Below, in pieces: positions 36,006 to 53,968 of a stretch of 64,000 nt of DNA. The notes beneath the pieces were generated by a model. It did not search any database, was not told the DNA's origin, and saw only the letters and a program-made list of their open reading frames with translations. The position numbers and the translations under genes are program-made. Each line of letters opens with the position of its first letter. The first letter of the stretch is position 1. Source of the stretch: Apiospora phragmitis (Eukaryota; Ascomycota; Sordariomycetes; Amphisphaeriales; Apiosporaceae); assembly GCA_038363925.1 (NCBI GenBank), contig JAQQWL010000002.1:806001-870000 (forward strand), written 5' to 3'.

Positions 36006-37088
36006 GTAACGGCAGCGCGAGGATTTAACCAAATCCCATCTCCTTTTCTGCCCCTCCAATTCGATATCAGAGAACGTCGAACAGTACGTGTTCTTACTAC
36101 GGATGATCAGATGCAGTGTATTCCATACCAAAGTGTAGGTAAGCAGAGTAATTGTTAAACATAAATAATCCCAGGGGCTCTATATGTGTAACGAATACGA
36201 CATAAAATGTGGTCATCGCTCTGTACTTGGTCTTCGGCCATAACGTGTACGGCTTTGTCTGCAGTGACCGCCGAGCGGCCGTCTCCATGCCACACTCCAG
36301 CCACGCTCTCCCCCGAAAGCGAATCCATTCTCGGCTCCTGTCGAATAATTGACTGAGCTTCCAGAGAAAGGTGCTAATAAGAGTAAAGTACGAGACAGAC
36401 GTGTTGATGAAGTAGCTCACGTCCGAGACTGGTTATTGTCTAGCTTTCCACGGGCATCGAACGGGCACGGCCGTGGGCCATAGCACGACGACAAGAAGGA
36501 CGAAGACAAGCATAATAGCGCAAATTCGAACAGTCAGCGAGACCCTGCCTCTCTTGAGGCGTTCTCGAAGTACCGATAGCGACATCAAGTGGACCGTCGA
36601 GCTGAGCCACGCCAGGTACACAACGCTGTCCCCCCAGTGGTAGGCGCTAAGGCTGGCGTTTACGACCTGAACATATCCAGCGATCAACACACCAAGACCT
36701 GTAAGCAGCTGCTGGTCGCTGAACATAAGGACAATCTCCTCGAAGATTCGCCGCCACCGTTCATCGGGTTCCGCGCAGCGTGCGAAGAAGAGCTGGCGGT
36801 CGACTCGGCGCACGAGGCCTTTCGGCAGTACAGCAAACCAGTACGCGCCCAATAGCATGGCTAGAACGAGATAGGCGGATACAAGGAAGGCTGCGACAAC
36901 CTTGTGGAGGGGTGATTGTGGTCAGTCACGTATTGCTACTTTGCCGTGGTTTAACATACCCCTAGCCCTGATATGTCCGGGTTGGGCTCGATCCTGGAGT
37001 GGCATTTTGCATGCCGGGAACAATCCGCTGGCATCGGTTCGGATATGTTAACTTGGATATACGAATCATTGTAAGTTCCATTGGCCAT
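36006..37088 (-). pseudogene. Decayed gene for a fungal multi-span membrane protein
   Basis: Exon 1 (36960-37088, start MANGTYNDS) ends with EPNPDISGLG. A 59-base intron (36901-36959, GTATGT...CAAG) joins in phase to exon 2 from 36900, which begins with the hydrophobic helix VVAAFLVSAYLVLAMLLGAY. The NPDISGLGV motif and the later HWGDSVVYLAWLSSTVHL segment mark a widespread ascomycete family of uncharacterised integral membrane proteins. The frame is interrupted by TAA at 36433-36435, yet it continues at once in the same frame with SDVSYFINTSVSYFTLISTF, a typical next part of the family. Further stops occur at 36097 and 36025; the latter falls inside the decayed GFG-stop-ILALPLLAQ motif (usually WGFGQIL). 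The start could lie farther upstream, since the frame stays open to 37454. It is probably non-functional; unrecognised splicing is the alternative. Confidence 0.6.
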
Positions 37089-37454
37089 CTTTGGGTGCAG
37101 TATTCCCGTCTTGATGACGGTTTCCCTTGCTGTGGGATCGATAGTACATACTGTCTGAGTGTACGTATATGGAATGCGGGTAATTGTAGGGATATAAGAG
37201 CTAGACACAGTGGAATGCATAGAGATCGCGGATCGATACATGGCTGATTGGAAGTAAGTAGATGAGTTATGAGCGATCAAGTAGGGTTGGCGACCTTGCA
37301 AACAACAGCTGGAATGGTAACGTCGACCAGGCTGACCGGGGACTGATAAATACGAAGTACCCTCTGCCCTTGACCAGCCTGATCTATGTATAAGCGGAGC
37401 CATCATCTGTGTCGTCGTGTTTTGGGGGCCGAGGGCGGTGGTAGGACCTCGCAA

Positions 37455-37951
37455 GATTCATCGCTATGCCACTGGGGGGCTTGCCCTTGAGGCGTTTGGG
37501 GGTCGAGCATTCTGCCACCATCGGGGGCATCAATAGCTAATATACAATCATCGAACTACCTTCAATCACCCGATAGCCACCGGAGTTCAACCTAGCTATT
37601 AGATCCACTCGGCGCCGGAAGGTACACGGAATGCGCGGTAGGTTAGAGGAGGAAAGCGCCAACCCGCCCAGTCTTCCTAGACCTACACATGACATCATAA
37701 TGACATCGCACCCATCCAGCCTGTCTTACACCCCTACCAGGACAAACGTACTGCAATTCTCAAAGCACCTACTGGCCTTTATAAGTGCCGTTTGTTTCTT
37801 CTCTCATCATATCTCCAGCTCCCAGTTATAACACTCTACTACATCAAAAGCAAAAAATCCTAGGACAAACTTGAGCAACCCATCCGCCTAAAACCTCTCT
37901 TCCACCAAAACCAAGACCAAAACCAAGACCAATCCACCCACCACCACCATC
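37455..37951. other. Intergenic region and promoter of the next gene
   Basis: About 500 bp of ordinary composition. The last 110 bases before the start codon are rich in CCA/AAC repeats (CCAAGACCAAAACC-type), typical of a fungal leader. There is a TATA-like sequence at 37778-37785. No gene is seen. Confidence 0.6.
37778..37785 (+). promoter_or_regulatory. TATA-like box upstream of the CsbD-like gene
   Basis: TTTATAAG lies about 167 bp before the start codon at 37952 and is followed by a pyrimidine-rich CTTCTCTCATC stretch, a common initiator context in fungi. It is a positional guess from sequence only. Confidence 0.4.
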
Positions 37952-38464
37952 ATGCCCTCCCTCCACTCCAACCGCGAAGCCCACCCGGACGGCACCACGA
38001 CCAACACCACGACCGACGGCGCGACGGTGCGGACCGACGACGCCTCGGCGCGCCCGGACGCGGGCCTGGGCCAGAAGCTGGCCGGCGACGCCAAGGGCGG
38101 CGTCGCGAAAGCCACGGGCTCGCTGCAGGCCGCCGCGGGCGCCGCCATGGGCAAGGAGCCGCTCAAGCAGCAGGGGCTCGACAAGATGCAGGCCGAGGAC
38201 CAGCGCCTCGCCGCCAAGCACGGCGTCATGCCCCTCGGCAGCGGCCTGCGCGAGAAGGCCTCGGGCCAGCCCACGGCCGAGCAGATCCCCGCCACTACCG
38301 CTGGCACCGCCACCGGCACCGGCGCCGCTGGAACCCATGCCAGCACCGCCAGCACTGCTGCTACTGCCCACGATGCTACCAACACTACTGCCGCTCACAC
38401 CACGAATGCGCCGACGCATGGAGGAGGGCACGCGGCTGGCAACCCGGTGCGGGATCAAGTTTAG
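37952..38464 (+). CDS. Small hydrophilic Ala/Thr-rich protein, CsbD/LEA-like
   Basis: This is a 170-residue protein without introns, signal peptide or membrane segment. Residues about 38-100 form the only conserved-looking part: GLGQKLAGDAKGGVAKATGS, then LQAAAGAAMGKEPLKQQGLD and a Lys-His-Gly-Val-Met-Pro segment. This is the repeat-like amphipathic composition of CsbD-type and LEA-type stress proteins, which are found in many fungi and are often induced by stress or in spores. The C-terminal third is a low-complexity Thr/Ala/Gly/His tail. Codons are strongly GC-biased compared with the neighbours. The start is the first ATG after a CA-rich leader and sits in an ATCATGCC context. The annotation as stress-related is by resemblance only; there is no enzymatic motif. 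Long frames on the other strand are shadows of its high GC. Confidence 0.75.
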   Translation: MPSLHSNREAHPDGTTTNTTTDGATVRTDDASARPDAGLGQKLAGDAKGGVAKATGSLQAAAGAAMGKEPLKQQGLDKMQAEDQRLAAKHGVMPLGSGLREKASGQPTAEQIPATTAGTATGTGAAGTHASTASTAATAHDATNTTAAHTTNAPTHGGGHAAGNPVRDQV

Positions 38465-38781
38465 ACGACTACAGACAGATATAAGGCGTGCGGGATGCAT
38501 AGCGAGCGATGCTTCCTGACGACATGATTGATCTTTTGCATGCGGGAAGGGATGGCTTTTACGTGATTTCGAGTCATGATGATACCTTACGGCGAGAACA
38601 AGAATGACCGGCCTGGTCATACACGAGGGCGGAGGAATAGGTTTAAAATAGACGTTAGCTCGTCTCCAGACTTTAGTAAACACTATCTCCCTACGCCTAA
38701 TAATGCTGTATGTATTCCGTCGTGATCATCATGCACAGTATTCAATGGTGCAGCGCTCCCAACTCTGTACGTAACCCAACC
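38465..38781. other. 3' intergenic region between convergent genes
   Basis: About 320 bp between the CsbD-like gene and the end of the rhomboid gene, which run toward each other. It presumably holds both 3' untranslated regions. I see no gene or strong hairpin. Confidence 0.5.
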
Positions 38782-40468
38782 TTACAATACGAGCCTCGCC
38801 ACCTGGTCGAGAGCCTCGATAGCCCGACGTGAACTTTGTGTGCCGTCGGCATTGCTCTGAATCGTCGGATTGCCGATCTCACACCAATCTTTGATGGGCT
38901 GTAGGAATTGTTAGTCATGTGCTCGCTATTGAAAGGGTAAAATTGTGGCATATACTCACCAGGCAACTCAAGTACTTGCACCAGCTGCATGTGTTGTGGC
39001 TAGTGTAGAAGTTGTTCAGGAGAACGACGAATACAACGATAATGGTAACGAGGAAGGCAGCGCGGACGAGCCACCAAGCCCACCACAGACCCTTTCTACC
39101 CTTGAAGAACCCAACGGGGTTTCTCATGAAAGGCGGGAAGGCCACACTGGTAATCCCGCCATTGACAGTCGAATACGATGGGCCGGAGAAATGATCCTCG
39201 CCAATCTTCTCTCGCAAGGCGTTCGGAGAGTGCAATACGCAGATGCCGAGGCAGAGACCCATCAGGAAACCTCCAATATGGGAGAAGTTGTCGAGACCGG
39301 GCAGGAGACCCAGAACAAAGGAAATGACAATTTCGATGACGATCCACATCAGCTCCTTGACGGGGTTTTGGCGGTCCTTCCATGAATAAAGCAGATCCAG
39401 CAGGGTGAGTGCAATGATGCCGAACAAAGCACCCGAAGCCCCTGTGGAGGAGATACCGGTAGCGGCGAAGTTCCCACCCATAATGAAGCCGAAGATTCCC
39501 GAGCTCATGTAGACCAGGAAGAAACGGATGGAACCAATAGCATTCTCGATCTCCTTGCCCAGGGTGAGTTGAAGAAGTAAGTTAAAGCCGATATGGATTA
39601 TGCCGGCGTGCATGAAGATAGGGATGATGAAGCGCCACCATTGGTGAGGAGCGGGCGTCTGGTCGAGGCTGCCGCCGGGGGTTGGATTGGGAACACCGCC
39701 GAAGCCGCACAAGTCGGAGAGAGTGCACTTGTTGTTAGGGTCGTTCACGTCGGCCGATGTAGAATTGGGACACGGCCAATCGATCTTAATGGGCGAGTCC
39801 TGGATGCTGGGCACGTTGTGCATGCAAATGACATAGCGGGAGCCCATGTTGATGAGAACCTGCTGAGAGGGCCCGATCATAGGGTTGAACTGGGGCTTCG
39901 TCTGGATCGGCGTTCCCGTCAGCTGGGCAGCCTTGACCAGTTCGCCGATGAAGACGGCTATTTGGATGATGGACAACAAGTAGACCATGAAGGGAATCCT
40001 CCTCTTGTTCGCGCCTAGCATGCCGATTTCTCCAAAACCCAATCGACCTCGCCCCTTCGCCCTCGACCTCGGAGGCCCTTCGGCATCGTAGACATGGTCA
40101 TTCGAGTCCATAGGGGCCAGGCCATTTGACGAGCCAAACTTGTTCTTGCCATTCGCCTGGTCCCTCAAGGGGATGTCGTCGCCCAGTGGCGACACATCGC
40201 CAGGCGCAGCGCTGTGGTAGCTCGTGTCCTGTGCGAAGCTTTGTTGACTGTGGCCGCCCATCTGATTGCTGGAAGGATAGACGTGGTCGTCGAAGACGGT
40301 ATCGAACGGGGATGCGCCAGTGTTCTTCCCTGGCGCTGGTGATGGGCGTTCGGATTGCGAGTACGAGTGCGCAACTGGAGCGGGTACCTGATGTGTCGAG
40401 GTTGGGTCGTAGGCGCCGTAGTATGCTCGTGAAGATGCTGCGTCGTTGTAATAGTCGTTGGCAGCCAT
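38782..40468 (-). CDS. Rhomboid-family intramembrane serine protease
   Basis: There are two exons (38960-40468 and 38782-38898). A 61-base intron with GTGAGT, ATGACTAAC branch and CTACAG joins them in phase 0, giving 541 residues. Residues 1-155 are a hydrophilic, disordered cytosolic region. TM1 lies near 157-175. The rhomboid core follows: HxxxxHIGFN (residues about 287-296), the catalytic Ser in GASGALFG (Ser345) and the catalytic His in FSHIGG (His397). More membrane spans follow, one near 463-485, and a Cys-rich tail (CSWCKYLSCLPIKDWC). Ser and His form the dyad that cleaves substrates within the membrane. Both are present, so it should be active. Layout and length fit the fungal rhomboid group with a long cytosolic N-terminus, probably in secretory membranes. 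The start is the ATG in an AATATGGCTGCC context. The substrate is unknown. Confidence 0.92.
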
Positions 40469-42161
40469 ATTGAACGCGGTGGTATTTAGCGCGAAAAAGG
40501 ATACAAGGAGCCAGCAGCGACGTGGAAGGATGCGGTTTGTTTGTCTCGGTGCTGCCTGTAATCTGGTAATGTCGTATTTTATTGCCTATGCCCAGCGTCT
40601 CCCGGGTTCCTTAACTATTGTATTGGCCAGGGTGTTTCGTCCAGTTCGGTCGAGGCAATCTCCGTACCAGTCCAGCTAGTCGGATGGCGGCTACCCTTCT
40701 GGCAATAGGTATTCGTGTCTCGCAATGACCAGGGCCTGAAGGCTGCAGACAGGATATCTACAGTAACGAACAGAAAGTAATGACGGCGTTTGCTGGAAGG
40801 CAAAGCGGGTGCGGTGCAGTTGAAGTTGTAATGTCCGGTGGGATTGGGAAGTGGCACAACAAAGTCGAGCAGGGAAGTCGCCGATTAACGAACGTGTAGG
40901 CCAACAAACGAGTGCAAATGCCTCGTTCCGATTCGGTGCGAAAAGAGTCCAAATTTAGGAACAGCCGTTTTTCAAATCAAGAACGAAAAACTACTTTTAT
41001 CTCAACTGGAAGCAAAGCTGAAAGAGTGTGACGTGACAAGGAATGATGAATGATTTTCTCGTCCACCGTACTCTGTACGGCCAGCAGATTACTGGCACTG
41101 AGCGAGCTGATCAAGGATGCGTCAGGGGACTAGCGGCAGACTTGGAGGCTCGCAGGCTCGGCCTACGCACTCATTTGCCGTGCACGGATACGCGGGAGGG
41201 CTCAGCGGTGGCTCGGCCTTGGACAACTATGGACAATACCCAATTTCTCTGGGGCTGCTCAGTGTGAATTCGTAACGCGCTCGTATGTACGGTCGTGACA
41301 AAGCCATTCAACAATAGCCTTGGAAGAGCCAGCCCTCTCCTCCAGCTAAATTTAGCTCATCTCTCTCTTGCATTCTTGACAGACGGCGTCAAATGCCGTG
41401 TCACTCGTCAGTCCTCGCCGCCCTGGGCTTGACAATTCTCTTAGACTCCTCCCCAACCACCCAACAACGGTCGATACGTTACAGCATGTGGCTTGTCACA
41501 TGGGCCATTTGGGGTCGGCGTTGGCCTTGATTGGTGAGACAACCCGCCGGTGGACCGTGATGTTCTCTCTATTTACCTCGTACAGTAGGAGCTAGGTTAG
41601 AGGCCTCCGTAGCCGCCAATGACAAAGCCGCAGACACTGTGTTTTCGAAAGACAAGTCAACCGGCGTCGTCAGCCCCCGAGCCACATTGTCGCCCAAGTA
41701 AAGCGAATAGTAGGCCAGGCTAAAGGCTAAAGGCTTCTGTATTAGTTATGGTTTTCTAATTGAAACCGCTCGTGATGGTATTGTCCGTACGTACACGCAT
41801 ACATAGCCTCCCCGCACATTATGGCCCGCCCCCATCCTCAGGTAGTATTCTGGTCAATAAAAAAAGTCCATGCTGCTGATGTGAGCAGAGGATCTTTCCC
41901 TGCCAAGGGCAATTAAGGTTATTGTCCACTGGATCCTCCCCCGAGCCCGACGCGGTCCCCCTTGAAAGGTGGGGGCAAGTTCGTGTTTGGTATCAGTCTG
42001 GTCAATGTTGGTCAATGTGAGCTGACCCTACGCCCTACGCCCTACGCCTTACGCTGACTCTTCTAGACGCACTGGCAACCTCTTAACTTGCCCACAGAAA
42101 CCCTTCCTCTCTCTCCGCTCCTAAAGTGCACAATTCTCGCACAGATATACGCGCGCTCTGC
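40469..42161. other. Intergenic region, 1.7 kb, no gene seen
   Basis: It contains the promoter of the rhomboid gene (right side of that gene) and the 3' flank of the MFS gene. The composition is normal and the open frames are short and unlike known proteins. Small repeats are present: AGGCTAAAGGCTAAAGGCT near 41716, and CCCTACG repeated at 42026-42053. Confidence 0.6.
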
Positions 42162-44446
42162 CTATGCCGCTTGCGTTGCATATTTGCTGTGCTTCCGAAT
42201 CTGTCGCCCATAGCGGAAGAAAAGATAGGGAAACGGCATCATAGCCACCGTCAGGAATGCAAGCAAGCTAGAGGCCCATTGGTACCCCAGCCTTTCATAC
42301 ATTTGCAGTCCAAACAGTGGGAAGGCCGCTGTCGAGTTGTTTCCAGTCAGCGAATTGGACTCCTTCGTTTTCGCCTTGGGCGAGGGGCCACTTACCAGCA
42401 AATATACAGCGGGTGAACGCGTTGGCTGCCATCGCAGACGCCGCGTATTTCGGGTATGCGTCCACGAGGAACGTGAATATGCCGGTGAAGACCAGCAATG
42501 TTCTAGACGACCACCTTGTTAACCACGTCGCTTTACCGCTTTCAGCCTAATATGACTCGACTTACCCATGCCGAAAAATCCGGACCCAACGATCGGCACC
42601 ATCCAGTGCACCCAGGGGAAGGTCGTCCATGCGAAGATGAAGAGGCCAATAGGTACCAGCACAGCACTATAGCCGTCCATGTTAGCAATCCCAAGATCAG
42701 AATGGCGTAGATTGATGAACTCACCCTGCCACAGCACGGGATAGCCTGAACTCGGGCTCGGGCACACCCTCGTTCTGTTCCAACAAGCGTGCATAGACGC
42801 GATACCAAAGCGAGTCCGTGGCCCCGGCCGCAAGCATGCCGATAAGGATACCCAGAAACGCCAGGCCCGTCTGCCACAGGTTGAATCCATACACATCTCC
42901 GAAGATCAAGTCAAACGCGCCAAAGAAGAGGTAGAGGATCCCGAGGAGTATCGCGGAGAACAAGCACAGACAGAGACACATGGGCTCCCAAACCAACAGC
43001 TGGAATGGCCGCAGGAGAGAAAGCCCTATAGCTTTGGCGACCGCCTTCTCCTTCATCTCCATCGGTGCTTTCCAACGCTCATCTCCTGTCTCTTTCCTCA
43101 ATGCCCGGGCCTTCTCCCGTAGCTTGACGGGATCTACTACCAGTTAGCGACTACGGAAACTGTATGATCAAATTTTGACGTACGGAATGTTTCGGGCGTG
43201 AAGAACACAATGGCGACCATAATTACGAATGCCCAAATGATCAAGACCTGTGATATCTGTGTCAGCGGTCAATGGCGTGAAGCTGGGTTTGTCCGGATAC
43301 CAACATAATACGTCCACCTCCAATTCACATTATAGTTGATGAAGCCACCCAGCAGCGGCCCCAGACTCGGTCCTACCGGCTTCTGTATTAGCCCAAACGC
43401 CGCGAACGGGACAGACCGTCAGAACCTACCAATGAAAGGGGATAATGCAATGATGACCATGGGCGCTTGGATCGCATCTCTACTGAACAGGTCCGAGACA
43501 CTTCCGCCAGCAACGCTCAGAAAAGAGCTGCCGGCGAACCCATTGAAAAACCGCGCCTAGAGTAATGGTCAGGCTCACTGTTGCTCATGCTGCTTGCTCC
43601 ATGAGCCATCAACACCAAAGTGCAACTCACCACAAGCATGGTTGCCGCATTCTTGGCCACCGCAGAGGGTATAAGCCAGATCAGGAACATGCCCCTGGAA
43701 GCGGCTCTATATTAACTTGGGATCGACATGTAATTCGGGGAACATTGCTTACCATGATACCAGGTAGATGGGTCGACGGCCGAAGAACTCGCTCAGAGGA
43801 CTCATCAAGAGGGGGCCCAATGCAACTACACGATGCGTAAGTTGAGGCAAGACAACCACATATTCCAATGCCAAGAACCGACTTACTGCCCAAAACGAAG
43901 GTGGATAGCCCCAGTGTGCCGACTATGGTGGAAATGGCAAATTCCGGATTCATCTGGCTGTAAGTCGTGGTGTAAATGGAGCTAGCGCAAGTGCTGCTGT
44001 TGTGTCAGTATCGTCTGTATGCAGCATGCTGTCCCACTTGCCTACAGGAGAGATGTAACTTACAGGCATAGACTGCCCAGCCCTATAATGATGACTATAA
44101 CCCATTTGTGCATGAGGGACATGCTCCGCGGGCAATACGGATCGTGGTCGCCTTCAAAGGCGACCTCAAATGGGCCTTTTTCCCGAAGAGCCCCCGCTTG
44201 CTCGCCGGGCATGTCGATATCATCCGAGTCGTTCCCCACACCATGGCCGTTATTGGAACGGATGTGTGCGAGTGAAGAGGATGATCTCGGTCTTGGGCGA
44301 CGCCTGTCGGAGCCTGCAGACGCTCGGCGTTGGTCATCCCGGCGCTGCACGCCGTGAAGCGGCTCATAGAGGGCATCACCACCGGCAATGCTGGGATTCT
44401 CATCTAGTGCGTCATTGCCAGCCTCGGTGGACTTCTTCTCCATCAT
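42162..44446 (-). CDS. MFS transporter, DHA1 drug/polyamine type, 11 exons
   Basis: Exons: 44064-44446, 43887-43996, 43753-43825, 43631-43694, 43430-43556, 43305-43372, 43184-43247, 42725-43133, 42566-42666, 42396-42502 and 42162-42328. All have GT-AG borders, and all but one fit in phase. The roughly 557-residue product has a 105-residue charged cytosolic N-terminus and then 12 predicted spans. Motif A is [16 protein letters not shown] (near residue 168). The [18 protein letters not shown] and [20 protein letters not shown] segments and a central [12 protein letters not shown] loop are hallmarks of fungal DHA1 proton antiporters (Flr1/Tpo/bicyclomycin-resistance group). They export drugs, polyamines or metabolites at the plasma membrane; the substrate cannot be told. 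Exon 9 to 10 leaves a one-base phase gap. The start could also be 44506, but the ATG pair at 44441-44446 (MMEKK) is preferred. Confidence 0.85.
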
Positions 44447-50491
<6,045 letters not shown>

Positions 50492-53400
50492 AGATAATTA
50501 CTGTACTGCAGCAACTTTGAAATATATTATTCGAACACTTAATCTCGTTCTTCCGATATTCCTCGTAGTATAAAATTGGGTTGACTCTCCGCGCCTTCAT
50601 TACTCCCAATACTAATGTCTAGAGACACTGCGGCCCTTATTCTACAGCCAGCTACTCCGTCGATGATAGATGTCCCACCGAGAGATGCAATAAGCCACTT
50701 TCCAAGGTTGTGTGTCATGATGCCCGAACTGTCGGAAAGGTAGTACACTGCTACGACCTCGTGCTTATTCCAGTGGGTGGTAGCAGAATACCTCTCCGAT
50801 CTTTAGTAAGCTTCCCCTCAAGTTGGTGGCTGATGGGCTGTGTGCATCGAATGATCGAGTTGCCAAGACGTAGCATGCGGTATCGGTTAGTATAATACAT
50901 CTTCTATATATAGATACTGTATGTACTCCGTAGCATCACACTTTGGGCTCGGAGGCCTCGGCGATGGTGGCGGGACTTGGGGTAGTGCAATGTTCAACAA
51001 AGTTCAACAAATGCGTGCGTGCCCGGGCAGCAAGGTAGGAGGAGGCCCGGCTGGCCCGGCGGCGTGAGTAGGTGTGCGCGGTGTGCGGTATGCGGTGCCA
51101 GTCGGGTGTATCCCCGACAGCTTATATCAAATCAGGTTGTAGGTGGCTGTGGTGGATATCATCGGCAATTCGGAAAGATATTCAGGGTCTTTTTTTTTTT
51201 CTTGGCAAGGGTCCAGCTTCCCCTCGGCATAGCCAGCTTTTTCGGCCTACATTAGGTGTGGGATCGGCAGCAAAGCAACATTTGGGTAGGGACACATGGG
51301 GAATGCATGCAGGATTTCCCTGTTTTCCCATGGCGGAAAGTTCCATGATGGGAATGGGGGTTTTGAATCATGGTATTCCCGTCAGCTGGCGTAGCAGTAG
51401 GGCTGCCCCATTTTGCCACCACGGCCAATATAGGGCACCACCAGGAGTTTATAGGTACCCAATAGACGAGGGGAAACCCTTTGGGCAACAGCAAATCAGG
51501 GCACAGCATATGTATGTGAGAGGGCATACATGCATGCACGCACATAACATAGCCATGACACACTAGCTGAACCGAGGAGGGCTATGGGCCAAAAGCCGTG
51601 GGGGAGAGAATGACAAGTAACTGGGGGGAGTGAGATCTGTCGTTCCTGCATCTCCGTTTCCAGGTTTGGAGCTTTGCCAGCGCATTAATGCTGATATCTT
51701 GGATCTGATTGACTGTGCCGTGGGTGTGGCGAAGAAGAAGCTATGGCATTCTACGGTTATTCAATGGGTCGAGTGAGGCTTAGACACGACACACGAGCAA
51801 CTACCGACAATAATAGGTAGATCGACGGCTCTCGACAGCACACTCACTCACTGTCAGACTGTAATACGCGTGGCTGGTGGCAGTCACTGTGGCTTGTGAT
51901 TCCAATCTCCTCCTTCTAGACGAATGACGAACAGGCCGAGGGCGTGTAGCAACTTGCTGCGAGGTTGCATCACTCTTACTACCTACCCAACTAGTGCTAG
52001 CCCATCGGTCGCTCGCTCCCACCGTCCACAAGCCCGTATCGTACGAATGTAACCTGTGGGGTGCATATGTCAAGATGTTGCGTCCGGAACCCATTGGCTG
52101 ATAGGGATTCCAAGCATAAAACTTGTCTGGAGGTAGTATAGATTACCACCTCCGTCGCCCTTGGGTTCCAATTGCATGCATGTACGTTCATCCATCTATC
52201 CGTTTATGCTCTCGAGTGCTTTCCAAGTTGGACGTTGGACGACCGAGGAAGGGATCGGCAATGAATAAAAAGGCTGGGACAAGTGTTCCAACCCATACTT
52301 CTTTTTTTTAAATGCATGATGACACACATTTCCTCGATCCAGCCTATCGCACTTGGGACCTGGTAAAAATCGAAAAGATAATGATAAAAACAGCCCGCCA
52401 CCCACCTGAAGCAAGAGAGAAAAGAGCTGTCCCGATGCGGAAAGGATAAGCAGAATTGAGAGACAGCTTGCAGCTTACCATGCCACGCATGTTTAGTAGT
52501 AGATTACAAAAGCTTTACACACAGCATGCTCGTCACTCGTCCAGCATGAGTAAAGCAACCGATAGGGGGGAGCCGATTGGATTGAAGGCTGGGAAACCAT
52601 GACCCTTTTTTCGGGGATAGAAGCTCCGCCTAAATATGGGCACGGAGCGGGCAGATGGGCACGCCGGAGTCGATTCCTGGCCATCGCCGTAGTAGCATTC
52701 AGGGCTGGCTGGTGGGTTATTGCTTCCATTGATAATTGTTTTTCCAGGAATCCCATGCACAAGTACGTAGCCAGTACATGGCATGGCCGGCTATCATACG
52801 GAAACACACACAGGCATCTGACTATACACGCACAATTGCAGGTGATGTCAATGGCATGGCTCGGCCATAGTACGATATGAGCTGTTTCACTCGTCAATTA
52901 ATCATCGACGCTACTGTCCGCCATTATGCCGCGCCCAAGCTCTGCCCATGCCTGCACCTCCCCCCATCGTGGAAAGTCGTCCCAGTAAGGCTTCTATTTG
53001 GGTTGATCAGTTCATTATTCATGATTCCACGCCATTTTTTCTCTAATCTTGCTCTGCCTCCTGACCCATATGATACAACATTCGTCCCCGAAAAGTTCTG
53101 TCGTGATATAGTATGGAGAATATACATCGTGATACATGATAAATATACAATGAGAAACAGAGATCATTACGGGTACAGGTTTTTTAAAATCCAAAAATCC
53201 ACATTCGCTGTCGTTAAACCCGCCTTGGGTACCCATGTCTATATTCGAAGAGTTCGATGCCGATGAAATGGCATAGGACAAAAAGTGGTCTTGAGAGGGA
53301 CTTCCCCAGATAACGCCCGCTTAAATGGATGAAACAGCCTTGCATATCCGGATAAAACAAAAATAAGATGAATGATGATATACGGCGCCATTGTCAAAAC

Positions 53401-53968
53401 GGTGCGAGTGATGATGCGGTGCATCCCAACAAAAACGGTTGGCTGTCGGGTCATAAGAGCTTTCATGACGCTACTACCACATCATGTCGCGTTGGGCCAG
53501 CGTCGGGGAGCGTGGGAAGTGGTCCCGAAATGGAAACGGGCACGGGGTCCATGAGACGGCCATGAAGCAATGTGGTCGCCTATGATGTAGGTGGTGATGC
53601 TGTCTCGCGGCTCGATTCAGGCGGGAGGAGGGGGGTTGACGTCATGGCAGGCCAAGCGACCACCCAATGGAAACACCCCCAGTCGTGCCCCCTTCCAATA
53701 GCGGGAATCCAAACTTCCCCAAAGTTCCAGTGGTGATGAAAGCCCGAGCTCCAAAGCCGATCCCTGCCGTTTCTGTCTAGCCCGTGTCACGCCCTGCAGC
53801 AAGTCCCTGCATATTGACGTTGAGCCGGAAAATCAGGGTCTTCTGTACTTCTCCAAAGAAAAACAGTACAAGCTCCGCAGGCTCCACTTCTTCCAGGATC
53901 TGGCACTCGACCATCGCTGGAACGCTCTAGAAGCAGGCAAATAGTAGCTATGCCATTTCGGAGCCAAT
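50492..53968. other. Intergenic region, 3.5 kb, between convergent genes
   Basis: This lies between the 3' ends of aro1 and the Rpn4-like gene. The composition is normal with several T-rich and A-rich tracts (51190, 52307, 53183). No frame looks like a conserved protein, and I found no tRNA or 5S rRNA. A long 3' untranslated region of the Rpn4-like gene may use part of it. Confidence 0.6.

Noticed and set aside
37844..38683. 279-residue minus-strand frame (and a 165-residue one) over the CsbD-like gene
   Set aside because: They are antisense shadows caused by the very high GC of the plus-strand gene. Their sequence is Gly/Ala/Arg low-complexity without any motif.
51411..51420. GGTGGCAAAA (Rpn4/PACE-like site) on the minus strand
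   Set aside because: It sits between two gene 3' ends, far from any promoter, and a single match of this length is plausible by chance.
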